In this document: positions 44,806 through 55,469 of the stretch, one piece after another
How the letters are laid out: every line of letters begins with the position of its first letter
How positions within the stretch are numbered: the stretch's first letter is position 1
Origin: Isoetes taiwanensis
Taxonomy: Eukaryota > Streptophyta > Lycopodiopsida > Isoetales > Isoetaceae
Assembly (NCBI GenBank): GCA_021234155.1
Contig: JAJEKV010000001.1
Coordinates: 14,184,356-14,248,355, forward strand
Direction: 5' to 3'
Length of the DNA: 64,000 nucleotides
The notes under the pieces: generated by a model
Databases searched by the model: none
The model's input: the letters and a program-made list of their open reading frames with translations, nothing else
Told to the model about the DNA's origin: nothing
Made by a program: the position numbers and the translations under genes

Positions 44806-45535
44806 ACAGTTCTGATTTCTCTTGGAGCTTGTGTGTGTTTTTATTTGACTAAAATTAGTTTCACTATTCTATTAGAAGTAATTTAGTATTTCTATAAGCA
44901 AAGTTAAGAAGTTTAATTCTAAAGAATCAAGAATAAGCCTCAGAAAAAGGCGTTATATCTCTGAAGCCCTAAACTTACCAAAGTTTGCAAAATAAAGTCT
45001 TCCATTCGGCCAAGTCTGTAGACTAATGATGGTGATTTGATGGATCCAGTTCACAGCTTCCACATCTGAGCTTTCAAGCCACCTATATGAGAAGCCTAAA
45101 GAATTAGGTAGCTTTAAAAAAAAAAATTGAAAAGCAGATTTGTATTCCCCTCAGACTCGTTACAGCCTGATTTTATTTCACAAATCCGAAGCTAAAATAC
45201 CAGTCGTTGGTCGAATTTGGTAATGGCTGATTCGATGCCATAGCCTAGCTACAAATTCCTGAAACCCTAGCCAAACTCTTGCTGTAGAATCCTTCATCTT
45301 TGAAACCCTAATGCTACACTTACAGTTTTATGAAATTCAATGCCTTTAGGATATTCCTGAAGAAATTCATGATGCCTTTAGAATTTAAAACCATTATTTT
45401 TGAAAAAGGATCGTGCCATGGTCTCTCTCTAGGTTGTGATTTATTAAATCTGCATAAGTATCCGTATTTTATTTGAGCCATTACTTACTTTGGAATAAAC
45501 CATTTCAAGCCTTAGAACTTCCTATAATGTTTATT
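44806..45535 (+). other. Leader-like retroelement remnant, no gene seen
   Basis: Sequence downstream of the primer-binding site, probably the untranslated leader of the truncated element. No gag codons are recognisable. Confidence 0.35.
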
Positions 45536-46061
45536 TAGGTATGTTGAAATCATATTTCACACCGTGACCACAATGCGAGAAGGACTGTTCCACAATTTAT
45601 GACGGGGTGGGTACAGTGCGTCATTTTCTCATACAATATATCGAGGAGTGCCTATTTCACACCTTGGCACGCTGCAATTTGGTTAGAATATACAGAAGAG
45701 AATGTTTTTCGGAATTCAGAATCTACAAATATGGCAAGTGGCCGAGAGCTGTGCAAATTAAAATATGTGGTAGATAGATAGATCACTTATATCACTTATA
45801 ATATGATTACATCCTTATAACTAGTGGATGTCTGAAATATACTGGTAATACAATGTACAACTCATATAAGAGTTATAGCATACATGAATCAAGCAATTCA
45901 TCGCCATTCGGGCTCATCATGAGCAGGTGGTCGAGTGACCCTATTAAGCTATGAGCCAAATAAGATTGATAACAACACCGTATAACCCGAAAAAGATTCC
46001 TCATGACCGGTAACTATTCCTTCCAGCCAGGGATCAAGGAGGACACCTCTTTGCTTGCATA
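45536..46061 (+). repeat. Dispersed repeat R1, copy 2 (chromovirus target)
   Basis: It matches copy 1 at 18.3-18.85 kb up to TTTGCTTGCAT and is cut there by the chromovirus LTR. It includes one TTTCACACCGTGACCACAAT palindrome variant at 45554. The continuation should lie beyond the chromovirus' other end, outside the window. Confidence 0.75.
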
Positions 46062-46656
46062 TGTCATGAACCTACGCGAAAACAAGGAAAAGACGTGGAG
46101 AATACGCAAGAAATACGGAAAAATATGCCAAGATTGGCAAAGAATCTGATATATGAACAGGAATCAAGAATACAATGGCCCGAAGGCAAGCAGGAACACG
46201 AGACAGATGCCTAGAAGGCTCGAGACTGGCGTTCAACCATGAACAGGAATCAAGAATACAATGGCCCGAAGGCAAGCAGGAACACGAGACTGCCTAGAAG
46301 GCTCAAGACTGGCGTTGAACCAGAATGGTTTGACAAGAAGGAGGTGCCTCCTTATATATCTAAGCCAACGGTCAGGATCGCGCCACTCCAATGGATGAGA
46401 TCGTGCCAAGTATCGTGCATGCATTTAGGTTCTAGAATATAACCTCCTGGAGATAGTCCCACATATGAGAAAGCGTGAAGGAATGTCTCCAACAAATATT
46501 GGTAGCGCACTTGGCAAGGGTGTGACTCGCAACTGGAAGGTTGCGAGTTCAAACCCTGTCTTGTGCAACTACCCTCTTTTGCATCCGTGTGACAACCATC
46601 TTTTGTACATACGAGTATAATGTTCGTATGATATGAATATCCGTATGGTCGTCACA
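46062..46656 (-). repeat. Chromovirus 3' LTR, 595 bp
   Basis: In element sense it begins TGTGACGACCATACGG and ends GGTTCATGACA, with the usual TG...CA. It contains an 86-bp tandem duplication (46153-46238, 46239-46320). A polypurine tract lies directly before it, and it interrupts repeat R1 on the other side. Confidence 0.85.
46498..46567 (+). other. tRNA-like (SINE-head) sequence inside the LTR
   Basis: GGTAGCGCACTTGGCAAGGG resembles an A box and GCGAGTTCAAACCCTG a B box, spaced as in tRNA-derived SINE heads. CTCGCAAC...GTTGCGAG forms an 8-bp stem. There is no acceptor stem, so it is not a tRNA gene. Confidence 0.45.
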
Positions 46657-46668
46657 CCATCCCCCTCC
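46657..46668 (-). promoter_or_regulatory. Polypurine tract of the chromovirus
   Basis: On the minus strand GGAGGGGGATGG lies immediately before TGTGACGACC of the 3' LTR, where plus-strand DNA synthesis is primed. This fixes the element's direction. Confidence 0.8.
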
Positions 46669-46893
46669 TACGACGGCGACGAGTCCTTGGAGCTGGTGCC
46701 GGAGTACTCAAACTTGGTTTATCCGGGTAACATCGGTGAAACTCCGCAATTTTATCAGGAGCATTACTCAGATTCTCGGCAGGCTCCCAGGTTCTATCAC
46801 TTGGCGTGTAACCTTCCCAATCGACAAAGTAATACAATCGACGACGAAGAAACTTGGAGTCCAGAATCTCTCGAACCTCGAACTCCTCATGAT
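46669..46893 (-). pseudogene. Chromodomain at the end of the chromovirus polyprotein
   Basis: The frame reads EVREILDSKFLRRRLYYFVD, then WEGYTPSDRTWEPAENLSNA and an Arg-rich end (RTRRRRRRG) before the stop. Aromatic residues in YYFVDWEGY and TWEP are those that form the methyl-lysine cage in chromodomains. In chromoviruses this domain steers integration to heterochromatin. The domain itself is intact but is out of frame with part of the integrase before it. Confidence 0.85.
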
Positions 46894-48360
46894 CATCAAT
46901 TTCTACTGGTGGTGGCGGCGGAGGAACGTGATCTGGGAAAGTATTGGCTGTATAGGGCTCTAATTGGATGAAGCCGAACAGCTGGAGGGAGCTCGAGCCA
47001 GAATGCTACATTGCTGATCTGAGCCGTGATCCGGTAAGGACCAAGGCGACGATAGTCAAGCTTATTGCAGGGACGTGAGGTAGGGAGGTCCCTACGAAGA
47101 AGCCAGACAAGGTCACCAACGTGAAACTTAGGAGCTTCCTGTCGATACAAATCAGCATAATGCCGATAGCATCCTGTGCTCGGTGAAGATGATGTTGAAA
47201 ATCCGATTGAAGAGCCTGGAGTTTCTCAAGTCGAGACTCGGCACTAGGATTGACGGAGTCACCAGCAGCGATGCTAAGAGACCAACGAGGATGCTGACCA
47301 GAGTTTAGAAAGAATGGAGTCTGGCCAGTGGAAGCATGTACTGAGTTATTATAGGCAAACTCAGCTAGTGGAAGATAATCGACCCAATCATCCTGCTGAT
47401 AACTGATAAAGCACCTTAAATATTGCTCCAGAGTCTGATTAGTGCACTCTGCCTTCCCATTACTTTCTGGATGATGACCAGATGTCAGTGAACGGTCGAT
47501 ATGCAATAACTCTAATCCAAAAGCCGCTTCAAAAAACCTGCGGCGAACTGTGGTCCACGATCGCTGACGATAGTATCGGGCAAACCGTGAAGTCTGACTA
47601 CTTCACAAAGAAGAAGATCCGTTGTTCCCTCACTGGTGATGGTGACGTTGCAGGGAATAAAATGAACCATCTTAGAGAAATGATCAACAACAACCATGAT
47701 GGCATTATAACCCCAAGAGACTGGCAACTCCGGAATAAAGTCTATAGAAATGCTCTTCCAAGGTCCATCTGGTACCGGCAGTGGCTGAAGAAGGCCATGA
47801 GGAAGATGCCGTGGAATCTTCGCTCGATAGCAGATGTCACAGGATCGAATAAAAGCTTCGACAGAGCGACGAAGCCCAGGCCACCAATACTCTCGACTAA
47901 TAAGTTCAAGAGTCTTGGCTACTCCAAAGTGTCCGGCCATAGGCGAATCATGGCAAGCCTGGAGAACCCGAAGCCTAGAAGTACCATCTGGCACATACAG
48001 AAGCCCATCATGGAACAGGAGTCCATCTCGAACCTCGAAACGATCATAGTCTGATCGCATTTGCCGAGAAGATGATGCAGAGCCAAGGTGTGAGAATACA
48101 TCTTGAGCCAATGGATCAGAGGGCAGAGATGCTCGAACAGACTTCAACAAGGCCATATCATGAGGCCTCTCGAACAAAGTGAGGGCCATAAGCTGGAACC
48201 GATCAGGCCCTAGAATAACCTGTGATTGCTGGTCGAATGCAGGATCACCTAGCTTGGGCTCAAGGTAGGAGCGTCGAGACAAGGCATCAAGCTTCCCTTG
48301 GAGGGATCCAGGGCGGTATTTGATCATGAAATCAATCGGGATAATACTTGAGTATGCCAC
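46894..48360 (-). pseudogene. Chromovirus integrase, frameshifted
   Basis: Three minus-strand pieces give a full integrase that would insert the element's cDNA. 48360-47512: end of RNase H and spacer (SLQGKLDALSRRSYLEPK), the zinc finger (HDSPMAGH with CDIC), and core parts ISIDFIPELP (first Asp) and IVSDRGPQFAAGF (second Asp). 47506-47165: SGHHPESNGKAECTNQ (catalytic Glu) and AEFAYNNSVHASTGQTPFF. 47150-46896: FHVGDLVWLLRRDLPT and KLDYRRLGPYRI, the GPY/F module typical of Ty3/gypsy integrases. Frame changes near 47510, 47160 and 46895 break it. All three catalytic acidic residues are still readable. Confidence 0.85.
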
Positions 48361-48670
48361 CGGGCCTGGCGATGGTTGAGCACTCGAGCAAACTAAAAAT
48401 ATTCTAGATTTCGATGATCTATATAGACCGTGACCTTATAAGGAGATCCCTCCAGAAAACGTCTCCACTCCTCAAAAGAATCCACTATCGCCAACAACTC
48501 CTGTCATATATGGGGTAGTTGATCTCAACAGCCTGAAACTTCCGTGAGTGATAGGCGATCGGATGCAATTCATGGTCATCCCCCTCCCGTGACAGGATCC
48601 CACCAAGCGCAAAATCAGAAGCAGCTGCTTCGACAACATATGGGCGCAAAGAATCTGCATGAGCAAGAAC
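48361..48670 (-). pseudogene. Chromovirus RNase H, broken
   Basis: The minus-strand frame from 48670 reads PVLAHADSLRPYVVE, then AAASDFALGGILSREGDDHE, LHPIAYHSRKFQ and INYPIYD, and continues in another frame as [20 protein letters not shown] with at least one stop. The enzyme removes RNA from the RNA/DNA hybrid during replication. The usual E-T-D-A-S motif is E-A-A-A-S here, so the first catalytic Asp is missing. The upstream half of the link to RT is separated by the transposon insertion at 48671-48674. Confidence 0.8.
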
Positions 48671-48673
48671 TGG
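48671..48673 (+). other. Target duplication TGG, left
   Basis: TGG directly before the left terminal repeat; repeated at 61245-61247 after the right one. Confidence 0.85.
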
Positions 48674-48704
48674 CACACTGACCCCAATTTTTGGTCCACA
48701 GTTG
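48674..48704 (+). repeat. Left terminal inverted repeat
   Basis: Starts CACACTGACCCC and continues AATTTTTGGTCCACAGTTG. See the element entry for its match to 61214-61244. Confidence 0.9.
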
Positions 48705-49530
48705 TTTTTTAGTTGTACGGAAGTGTTGTTTTATGCCAAAAACAACACCAAAATGGCCCCAAAAGTCCACGTGGCCCGTTTATCCGGATTTGCACAAAGA
48801 GACAGTGGTTTTTTGGCAGAAATTTTCCACAGTGGTCTTTTGTCAAAAAATTCCACGCGTAGAAAAAATTGACATAGTTTTTGTGAATTTTTGTCAACGT
48901 GTACTTTTTTCCTTCACTGTTGTTTTTTGTGGAACCATACATTGTTTATCTTTAAAATAGCACGCATAGGTTTTAATTTTACTACACCTGAAAAACTAAA
49001 TTACAACACTAGAAATAAAGGATTACAAGGAAAAGAACACATAGAAAATAGAAAAATAATATTTTCAAGTGTGCTTTTTCTCGATATAGACACGTCGTTT
49101 CAAGTGTTGTTTTTGCAAAATTAAAACAAATCACGCATGGACTTTTTTTAATTTACAAAACACTACATGTGTTATTCGAATCTAGCTATTGTTTTTCTAA
49201 AATAAGGACATGTAAAAAGTAAATTTTATAACACGTAGAAAAAACGTGAATTTGTAATGTGGTTGTTTAACTAATGAGATATTAACACGTGGCACACTTT
49301 TTAAATAAAAAAAACATTATTCTAGCTAATCAAATATGGACATGTGGCATACTTTAAAAATAAAAAAGCATTATTATTACACATAGGAAAAAAATAAAGT
49401 ATTGTATTTCATATGTCTTCTAACAATCAAAAGTTGACACGTGGCACACATTACAAAAAAAAAATTACTATAGGCCACAATTTAAAAGCTAATATATTAT
49501 GAATTTTGTATAATCTTTTTTATTGTAAAA
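48705..49530 (+). repeat. Left subterminal repeat region
   Basis: T-rich, with repeated GTTGTTTT, AAGTGTTGTTTT(T), ACACGTGGCACAC and CATTATT words at irregular spacing. The same words occur as their complement near the right end, as expected for subterminal transposase-binding regions. Confidence 0.6.
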
Positions 49531-49534
49531 AAGG

Positions 49535-49610
49535 AGCCTTTTTGGGAATCGAACCCAAACAAGTCCATAAGGCATAAAATGCCATGTTATCTCCATTCTC
49601 ATTCATACAT
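49535..49610 (-). other. tRNA-like B-box sequence (possible SINE head)
   Basis: On the minus strand GGGTTCGATTCCCAAAAAGG carries a good B box, and GGAGATAACATGGC about 50 bp earlier could be a weak A box. There is no cloverleaf with an acceptor stem, so at most it is a SINE relic. Confidence 0.35.
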
Positions 49611-50900
49611 AATAGATTGCAATCTAAGTTTTAACTTAGATTAAAACATTCAATGGTTAAGGTTCAAAAATATTGAATTAATGGTTAAGTTATAAACAAT
49701 TCAGCTTTTACAAAAAAATAAATCCAAGAAGAATAACAGATACAAAAGAAAAGCTCAAAAATTAAATGGAAGATGAGTTACATAAATCGACCCAGCTCAG
49801 GACAGAAAGATGGATTCCGAATCAAGAATATTGGAGCAGATTGGAGCATAAAATGGAGCAGAAATGGCACAACCAGTCACACATTTATTGGGCATTCCTC
49901 GTTCCATGCTGCTCTGTCACTGCCTACCTGCTGTATTTGCTGCTATCTTCTTCCTTCAACCTACAATGTGCCTAAAGGGCCATGAATGCTCTGTAACTAG
50001 CCTGGCTGACTTAACATGCAAGAACTTCTTTGCAAAAACATAAACAATAAAAAGTACCTCCGGATGATCAATGGATTAGTTTTTCCTTGAGCTTTATAAA
50101 ATATGCCCACCTTCTAGCAAGCAGATTGTGCAGAAATATTCGCCATTTGTATTGGGAATCGTTGATGAGGCTTCTGACTTCCTGAGGCAGCGGCAACAGC
50201 CACCATTATGGGCTACCATCGTCAATGATCCCACTCAAAATGGTTCAGAAGGATGATCCCACTCAAAATGACGTAGCGATAATGAATACTACAAAAGAGA
50301 AGCAGCTGGCACATGGAAAATCAGGAAATAACCATAAACCTGAAGGTCACAGGTAGGGGTATATGTACAGAAAACATCCAGCTTATTAAATAAGGTGTCT
50401 TCCACGTATTAATGCAAGAAATAGGCGCGGCCCTAGCTGCTTCGAAGCACAAAAAGGAAAGGGAGCCAGGGGAACAATTTTTCCATCACTAAAAAATGCA
50501 GATATGAAGAACGTTCAAGGTGAGAAAGAATGGAGGAGAGCCGGATTTCAAGAAGCTGTAATAAAAGAATGAACAGAGAAAAGCATGAACAGAGAAAAGA
50601 ATGGAACAGAGAAAAGAATGGTGAGAAAAGAATGAATATGAAAATGTTCCTGACTGCCATGCACTAACTGATAGATTTCTTCTAGAACAGTGTCTCCGAC
50701 AACCCATTTTGTGGCAAGCGACCCTTTTGTCAATCTGGACCTGTCTATTACAGTTTGGCTCGGCCCCCTTTTATTCCACAGCAGATCCGGATCCCGACCT
50801 ATGTTCCCTTAAGGATAAATTGCAGATCAGTTCGATTCTCGCCTGCTCATCCTCCCTTGAATCCGATCATTTCTTCTTCCTGTTTTGCTCTAATCTCGGC
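49611..50900. other. Transposon interior, no gene seen
   Basis: Short frames only. 50560-50640 has GAACAGAGAAAAGAATG repeated about four times. Confidence 0.4.
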
Positions 50901-51240
50901 CATGCACAAGCAGCGCCATGGCACCGGACACGCCATAGCACCAGACATGGCGCCATAGCTGGAGAAAGAAGCTGGAGAAAGAAAGCACAAGCAGCGCCAT
51001 AGCTGGAGAAAGAAAGCAATGACGGCGAAGAAAGCAATGGCGGCAAAGAAATCTCAGCCCTTCATTTGTTACCCAATAAGATCATAGGACAAGGATCATG
51101 ATCTTCACCGTCCATCTCTATTGTCAGTAAATCTGAAGCGTTAAAAGATAGAGCCAATAAGATCATAGTACTAAGATCACCATCTGGGCCATTTATCTTC
51201 GTCAAATCTGGACCGTTATTCTCACCTTGATGATGGGGCA
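50900..51240 (+). repeat. GCCATAGC repeats and block shared with 26.0 kb
   Basis: GCGCCATAGCTGGAGAAAGA is repeated at 50950 and 50995. The following AATCTCAGCCCTTCATTTG and ATCATAGGACAAGGATCATG correspond to the 25945-26150 block. An ATAAGATCATAG(G/T)AC element also repeats within it. Confidence 0.7.
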
Positions 51241-53156
51241 ATTTTTTACACATATTTTAATTCTCAATACCATTGGCTTAATGAGCAGAAACATGGTATT
51301 GTACAAGAAAGCCACCCTACACCCCAAATACTGCATGCCATCTGGGCCCGGGGAATTGAATCCCAGTTACATTCCAATGCCCATGGATCTAAGGCCACAC
51401 TGGCTTGTATGTCACACTATGCCACACTAGCATGTATGGATGTAAGGCCACATTGGCCTGTATGCCGAAACTCAGAGGCCTGTGAAGCTCAGAACAAAGG
51501 CACGAAACAGTAAAACTTTTATGCTATGTGATTCCACAGAAATATGGTCGTCTTTGTTTCGGTTCTCCGTCATAACGTGAAATCCACTGAAGGCAAACAT
51601 AAAATATATACAAATCGAAAATCAAATACTTACATCTCGTCTTATGCTCTTCAAAATCAAAGATTGATAGGAGCGAACCAAAACGATCAGTCTTCTGAAA
51701 ATAGAAACAAATACTGGTTATGATGAAGCTTCGATAGAGGAATCATCTTATGAACTCAAATCTTGGGAAGGAATATCATCGGCAAGGAAAACAACTGAAT
51801 TAGAGTTTCTGCAGAGGGTCCGCTTGGTCGTTGCTGCCGGATTTGGCTGCTGGTGCCGGATCTCTTTTGTCACAGCGACAACACCCCTACGCCCAGTGTC
51901 TTTCCATAGGTCTATGATCCATTTGAGGGATCCGGGTGCTTTTGGCACTCTGGTCAAAGGCTTAGAGTGAGAATAACAGTGCGATGTACAACTCTATTGT
52001 TCAGAAGCAGTCAGTCAGCCATAGATTTTACGGGCAAGATCTAAAGTAGCCAAAAAAGACACAGCAAGCAAAAGGGAAATATACGGAAGCTAAATCCAAC
52101 AAGCAAAAGGGGACTCCATGGAAGGTAAATCCGTCGGATGCCGACCCCAACAGCTGCAATAACCAAAATAACCCAAATTAGAATGTGCTCCATGATCGCC
52201 ATGTATGCCAGCCCGCATGCGTTACCCTATCTGCCTCTCCACCTTTGCCAAAACTGCTTCTTGCCAAAATCTAGATGCCAGCGTCATCTTTATACGTATT
52301 TCTATACCAATACCTGCTTTAACCATCACAAATCTTATGTTCTAAAAATACGATTTTTGATCTGGCAAACATTATCTACTAAATCAACTACTTAATGGGA
52401 TGTTTTTTATATTGTTTGTGGAACATTGATCTGACAAATATCCCCTCAATTGTGCCAGATCAACGACCCTCGATTTTTTCACTGGAGTTCCATGTGCAAC
52501 TTTTAATGGAAAGTTGGAAAAGTTGGAAAGTTGCAACTTTTAATGGAAAGTCTATGCACAGTTGGAAAAATTTGAGGGCAAAAAAACATGGAACCCAATG
52601 GTAGCAAAGCTCGGCATCAAGCACCGCAGACTGGTGGAAAGAATTTCAGCCAGACCAATTAGAATCTCCAACTAAGATATGCATATGTAAATATGATGCT
52701 GGCTCTTGCCGAAAAGACGAATTTGAGCGCAACTGCAATGTCTTACCCAAGTTTTACTTATCAAAATAAATGCCCAACTCGCATTTTGGGTCCTAAAGAT
52801 AATTACATCATAGCTTATTTGGAGCATTTGAGGAGGCAAGAACTTTTGAATCAAACAAACAACTAAAAACTTTCCTTGCCATATGTTTTGCATCTCCAGA
52901 CCGCAATGGCCGCAAAGCAGGAATGAATCTCCAACTGCCTTTGACATTCTGCATCAGATTCACATTGCCTCCAATCCGACCTTTGTGAAAGAAACAAGAC
53001 AAGAGAAACAAAGAAACAAAGCAAAGAAATAAAGACACAAAGGAAATAAATCCTCCTTGTTGGGCCGGAGGATTCGAATCTCCAGGCCGCAATGCCCTCA
53101 CCAAAGCAACAAACACCAGGGCAATGCAGCTTTGGTTTTAACACTATCCAGTCCAC
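51241..53156. other. Transposon interior, no gene seen
   Basis: No recognised coding sequence. Near 53050-53090 a minus-strand GGAGATTCGAATCCTCC resembles a tRNA B box but lacks an A-box partner I can support. 52500-52570 repeats GTTGGAAAGTTGCAACTTTTAA-like sequence. Confidence 0.4.
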
Positions 53157-53255
53157 CAACATGCCACCTAGACTCAAACATGCCAAGGTGGCTCCAACAT
53201 GCCACCTAGGCTGCAACATGCCAAGGTGGCTCAAAAATGCCAAGGTGGCTCAAGG
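53157..53255 (-). repeat. Short 19-bp minisatellite block, minus orientation
   Basis: About five monomers (ACATGCCACCTAGACTCAA type). Orientation is opposite to array B at 55.5-58.4 kb, so the two blocks form arms of a larger inverted structure. Confidence 0.9.
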
Positions 53256-53313
53256 CATGATGACTAGGACTTCATGCAAGAAATATGATAACCTTTGGAA
53301 TTTTTGGTAGAGG
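53256..53313 (+). repeat. Minisatellite flank, short copy
   Basis: CATGATGACTAGGACTTCAT to TTTTTGGTAGAGG matches 29570-29628 and, inverted, 55263-55322. It is cut by the foldback element. Confidence 0.85.
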
Positions 53314-53315
53314 CA

Positions 53316-54940
53316 TTTTGTCGTTCGGGTAGTACAAAAGCTCTGGAATGGAGATTCGACTTCGCCATGCCATCCAGAACGACGAAATTACCCTAGGGAC
53401 CAAGTTACACGGTCATTTTTGGCAACGAAAGAAACACGAACCCTCTACATAGCAGTTTTCTGCAGCCATCTCTTAGACCAATTGAATACGAACATGTTGG
53501 ACATGAGCTACTTTGGCGCTTCTTGGAAAAGGGGTAGTCTTCTGCCCACGAAACTTGGTCTCTAGGGTAATGTCAATGTTTTGAGTCCATTGGCAGAGTC
53601 AGTTCACAGTTCTGGAGTGGGAAAGTTGCCCATCCGTGGCCAGGGTTCTTCCGGAGAGGACCTTTGGGGCGAACTGCTTCCTGAAGGTTTTAAAGGTCCA
53701 TCTTCTGGCGTCAACACTCTCCCTCTACGTGATGACATTGTGCAAGATCCTGGTCGAATCTGACTAGGATATAGCCTCCGAAACGTAAACCCTGTGTGTT
53801 GTTAGGTTATTGAAGGGTTTACGTTATGGGGATCGAGTTTTAGTCGGTTGCACTTGGGACATGGTTAAGAAGCTGCAATTGAAAACATGAAGCAATAGGA
53901 ACTGATGGAATGGGGTTTGGAGTTATCCTCCTTTCAGTGTGGCAATTAGAAGTCAAGAGCGCCTTTTGCAGTAGCAAAATTGTTTGGGATCATTCGGGAT
54001 GGCCTAGGGATCCAAACTCTGTTATTTCAGTTGCTATGGCTCTACATGCATGGTTAGAAAAGGTGCACCTAGTTATTTAAGAAAACTACCACGTTTTGGC
54101 CTCCAAAACGTAAACCCTACAATAACCTAGCAACACACAGGGTTTACATTTCAGAGGCTAAAACGTGGTCGTTTTCTTGGATAGCTAGGTCCACCTTTGC
54201 TAAACACACATGCGGAGCCATCGCAACTGAAATAATAGAGTTTGGATCTATTGTCCATCCCGAATGATCCCAAACAATTTTGCTACTACAAAAGGTGCTC
54301 TTGACTTCTAATTGCCACACTGGGAGGAGGATAACTCCAAACCCCATTCCATCAGTTCCTATTGCTTCATGTTTTCAATTGCAGCTTCTCAACCATGTCC
54401 CAAGTGCAACCGACTAAAACTCGACCCCCATAATGTAAACCCTTCAATAACCTAGCAACACATAGGGTTTACGTTTCGGAGGCTATATCCTAGTCAGATT
54501 CGACCAGGATCTTGCACAATGTCATCATGTAGAGGGAGGGTGTTGACGCCAGAAGATGGACCTTTAAAACCTTCCGGAAGCAGTTCGCCCCAAAGGTCCT
54601 CTCCCGAAGAACCCTGGCCACGGACGGGCAATTTTCCCACTCCGGAACTGTGAATTGACTCTGCCAATGGACTCAAAACGTTGACATTACCCTAGATACC
54701 AAGTTTCGTGGGCAGAAGACTACCCCTTTTCCAAGAAGCGCCAAAGTAGCTCATGTCCAACATGTTCGTAGTCAATTGATCTAAGAGGTGGCTGCAGAAT
54801 ACTGCCATGTAGAGGGTTCGTGTTTTTTTCGTTGCAAAAAATGACCGTGTAACTTGGTCCCTAGGGTAATTTCACCATTTGGATGGGATGGTGAAGTCGA
54901 ATCTCCATTCCGGAGCCTTTGTACTGCCCGAACGACAAAA
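53316..54940. mobile_element. Foldback element, ~803-bp arms
   Basis: Arm 53316-54118 and arm 54139-54940 are near-complete inverted copies around a 20-bp spacer. The ends are TTTTGTCGTTCGGG and CCCGAACGACAAAA. Each arm encodes the same 60-residue open frame in opposite directions (53581-53763 plus, 54494-54676 minus; SSGVGKLP, GEDLWGELLPEGF), differing at only three residues; the arms differ at scattered bases elsewhere. The frame is conserved only because the arms are copies. No target duplication was identified. Confidence 0.9.
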
Positions 54941-55164
54941 CACTTGGGTGTCTACACGGTCGACCGCAGGACGCTTCGCGGTTTGATAAGTTCTCTTGGA
55001 CCGATCTTGGGTTTTTTTGAGCGTGCTCAAAGCAGGTTAGTTGAACGGCGAATTCAACGGTCGGATAGGGAAACTGAGCTCTGTGAGTGGGGGCACTGGC
55101 ATTTACCCTCTCGGAGGAACGCTGGTAGGAAAGGCTGCCTCGGCAGCCTTTCTGAGGTCCGTCT
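54941..55164. other. Junction segment between foldback and flank copy B
   Basis: No gene recognised. It contains an 11-bp-arm hairpin (GAAAGGCTGCC / GGCAGCCTTTC) at about 55129-55152. Confidence 0.4.
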
Positions 55165-55465
55165 CCTGGAGTCTGGCCTCTCCCCTCTGGCTGGTTCCAT
55201 TTGACGAAGGATGTCAGCGCTTTAAGTTCTTCAAGACCCCTCTATTCTATCTATTGCCAAACTCCTCTACCAAAAATTCCAAAGGTTATCATATTTCTGG
55301 CATAAAGTCCTAGTCATCATGTCCACATCACCACCATCTAGCCATGCCACCCAAAATTTGCCAACATCACCCAATCAAAAGACCAAAGATGGACATCTTT
55401 TCATTTTTGGCCTAGTCAAAACTTGGCCTTGCTTACTTGGTATGCCATGTCACCACTTGGAGTGC
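55165..55465 (-). repeat. Minisatellite flank, copy B (inverted)
   Basis: Reverse complement of 29441-29735, including GGAGTCTGGCCTCTCCCCTC, CTCTACCAAAAATTCCAAAG and CATTTTTGGCCTAGTCAAAA. Confidence 0.85.
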
Positions 55466-55469
55466 CTAA

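Noticed and set aside
46498-46567. A functional tRNA gene
   Set aside because: A- and B-box-like sequences only; no acceptor stem and no standard cloverleaf. The same applies to 49.55, 53.07 and 60.25 kb.
47482-48054. 190-codon plus-strand ORF
   Set aside because: Antisense of the chromovirus integrase, whose minus-strand frame has clear domains.
53581-54676. A conserved 60-residue protein encoded twice
   Set aside because: The two frames are the two arms of one foldback, so similarity is by copying. No initiation context or family.
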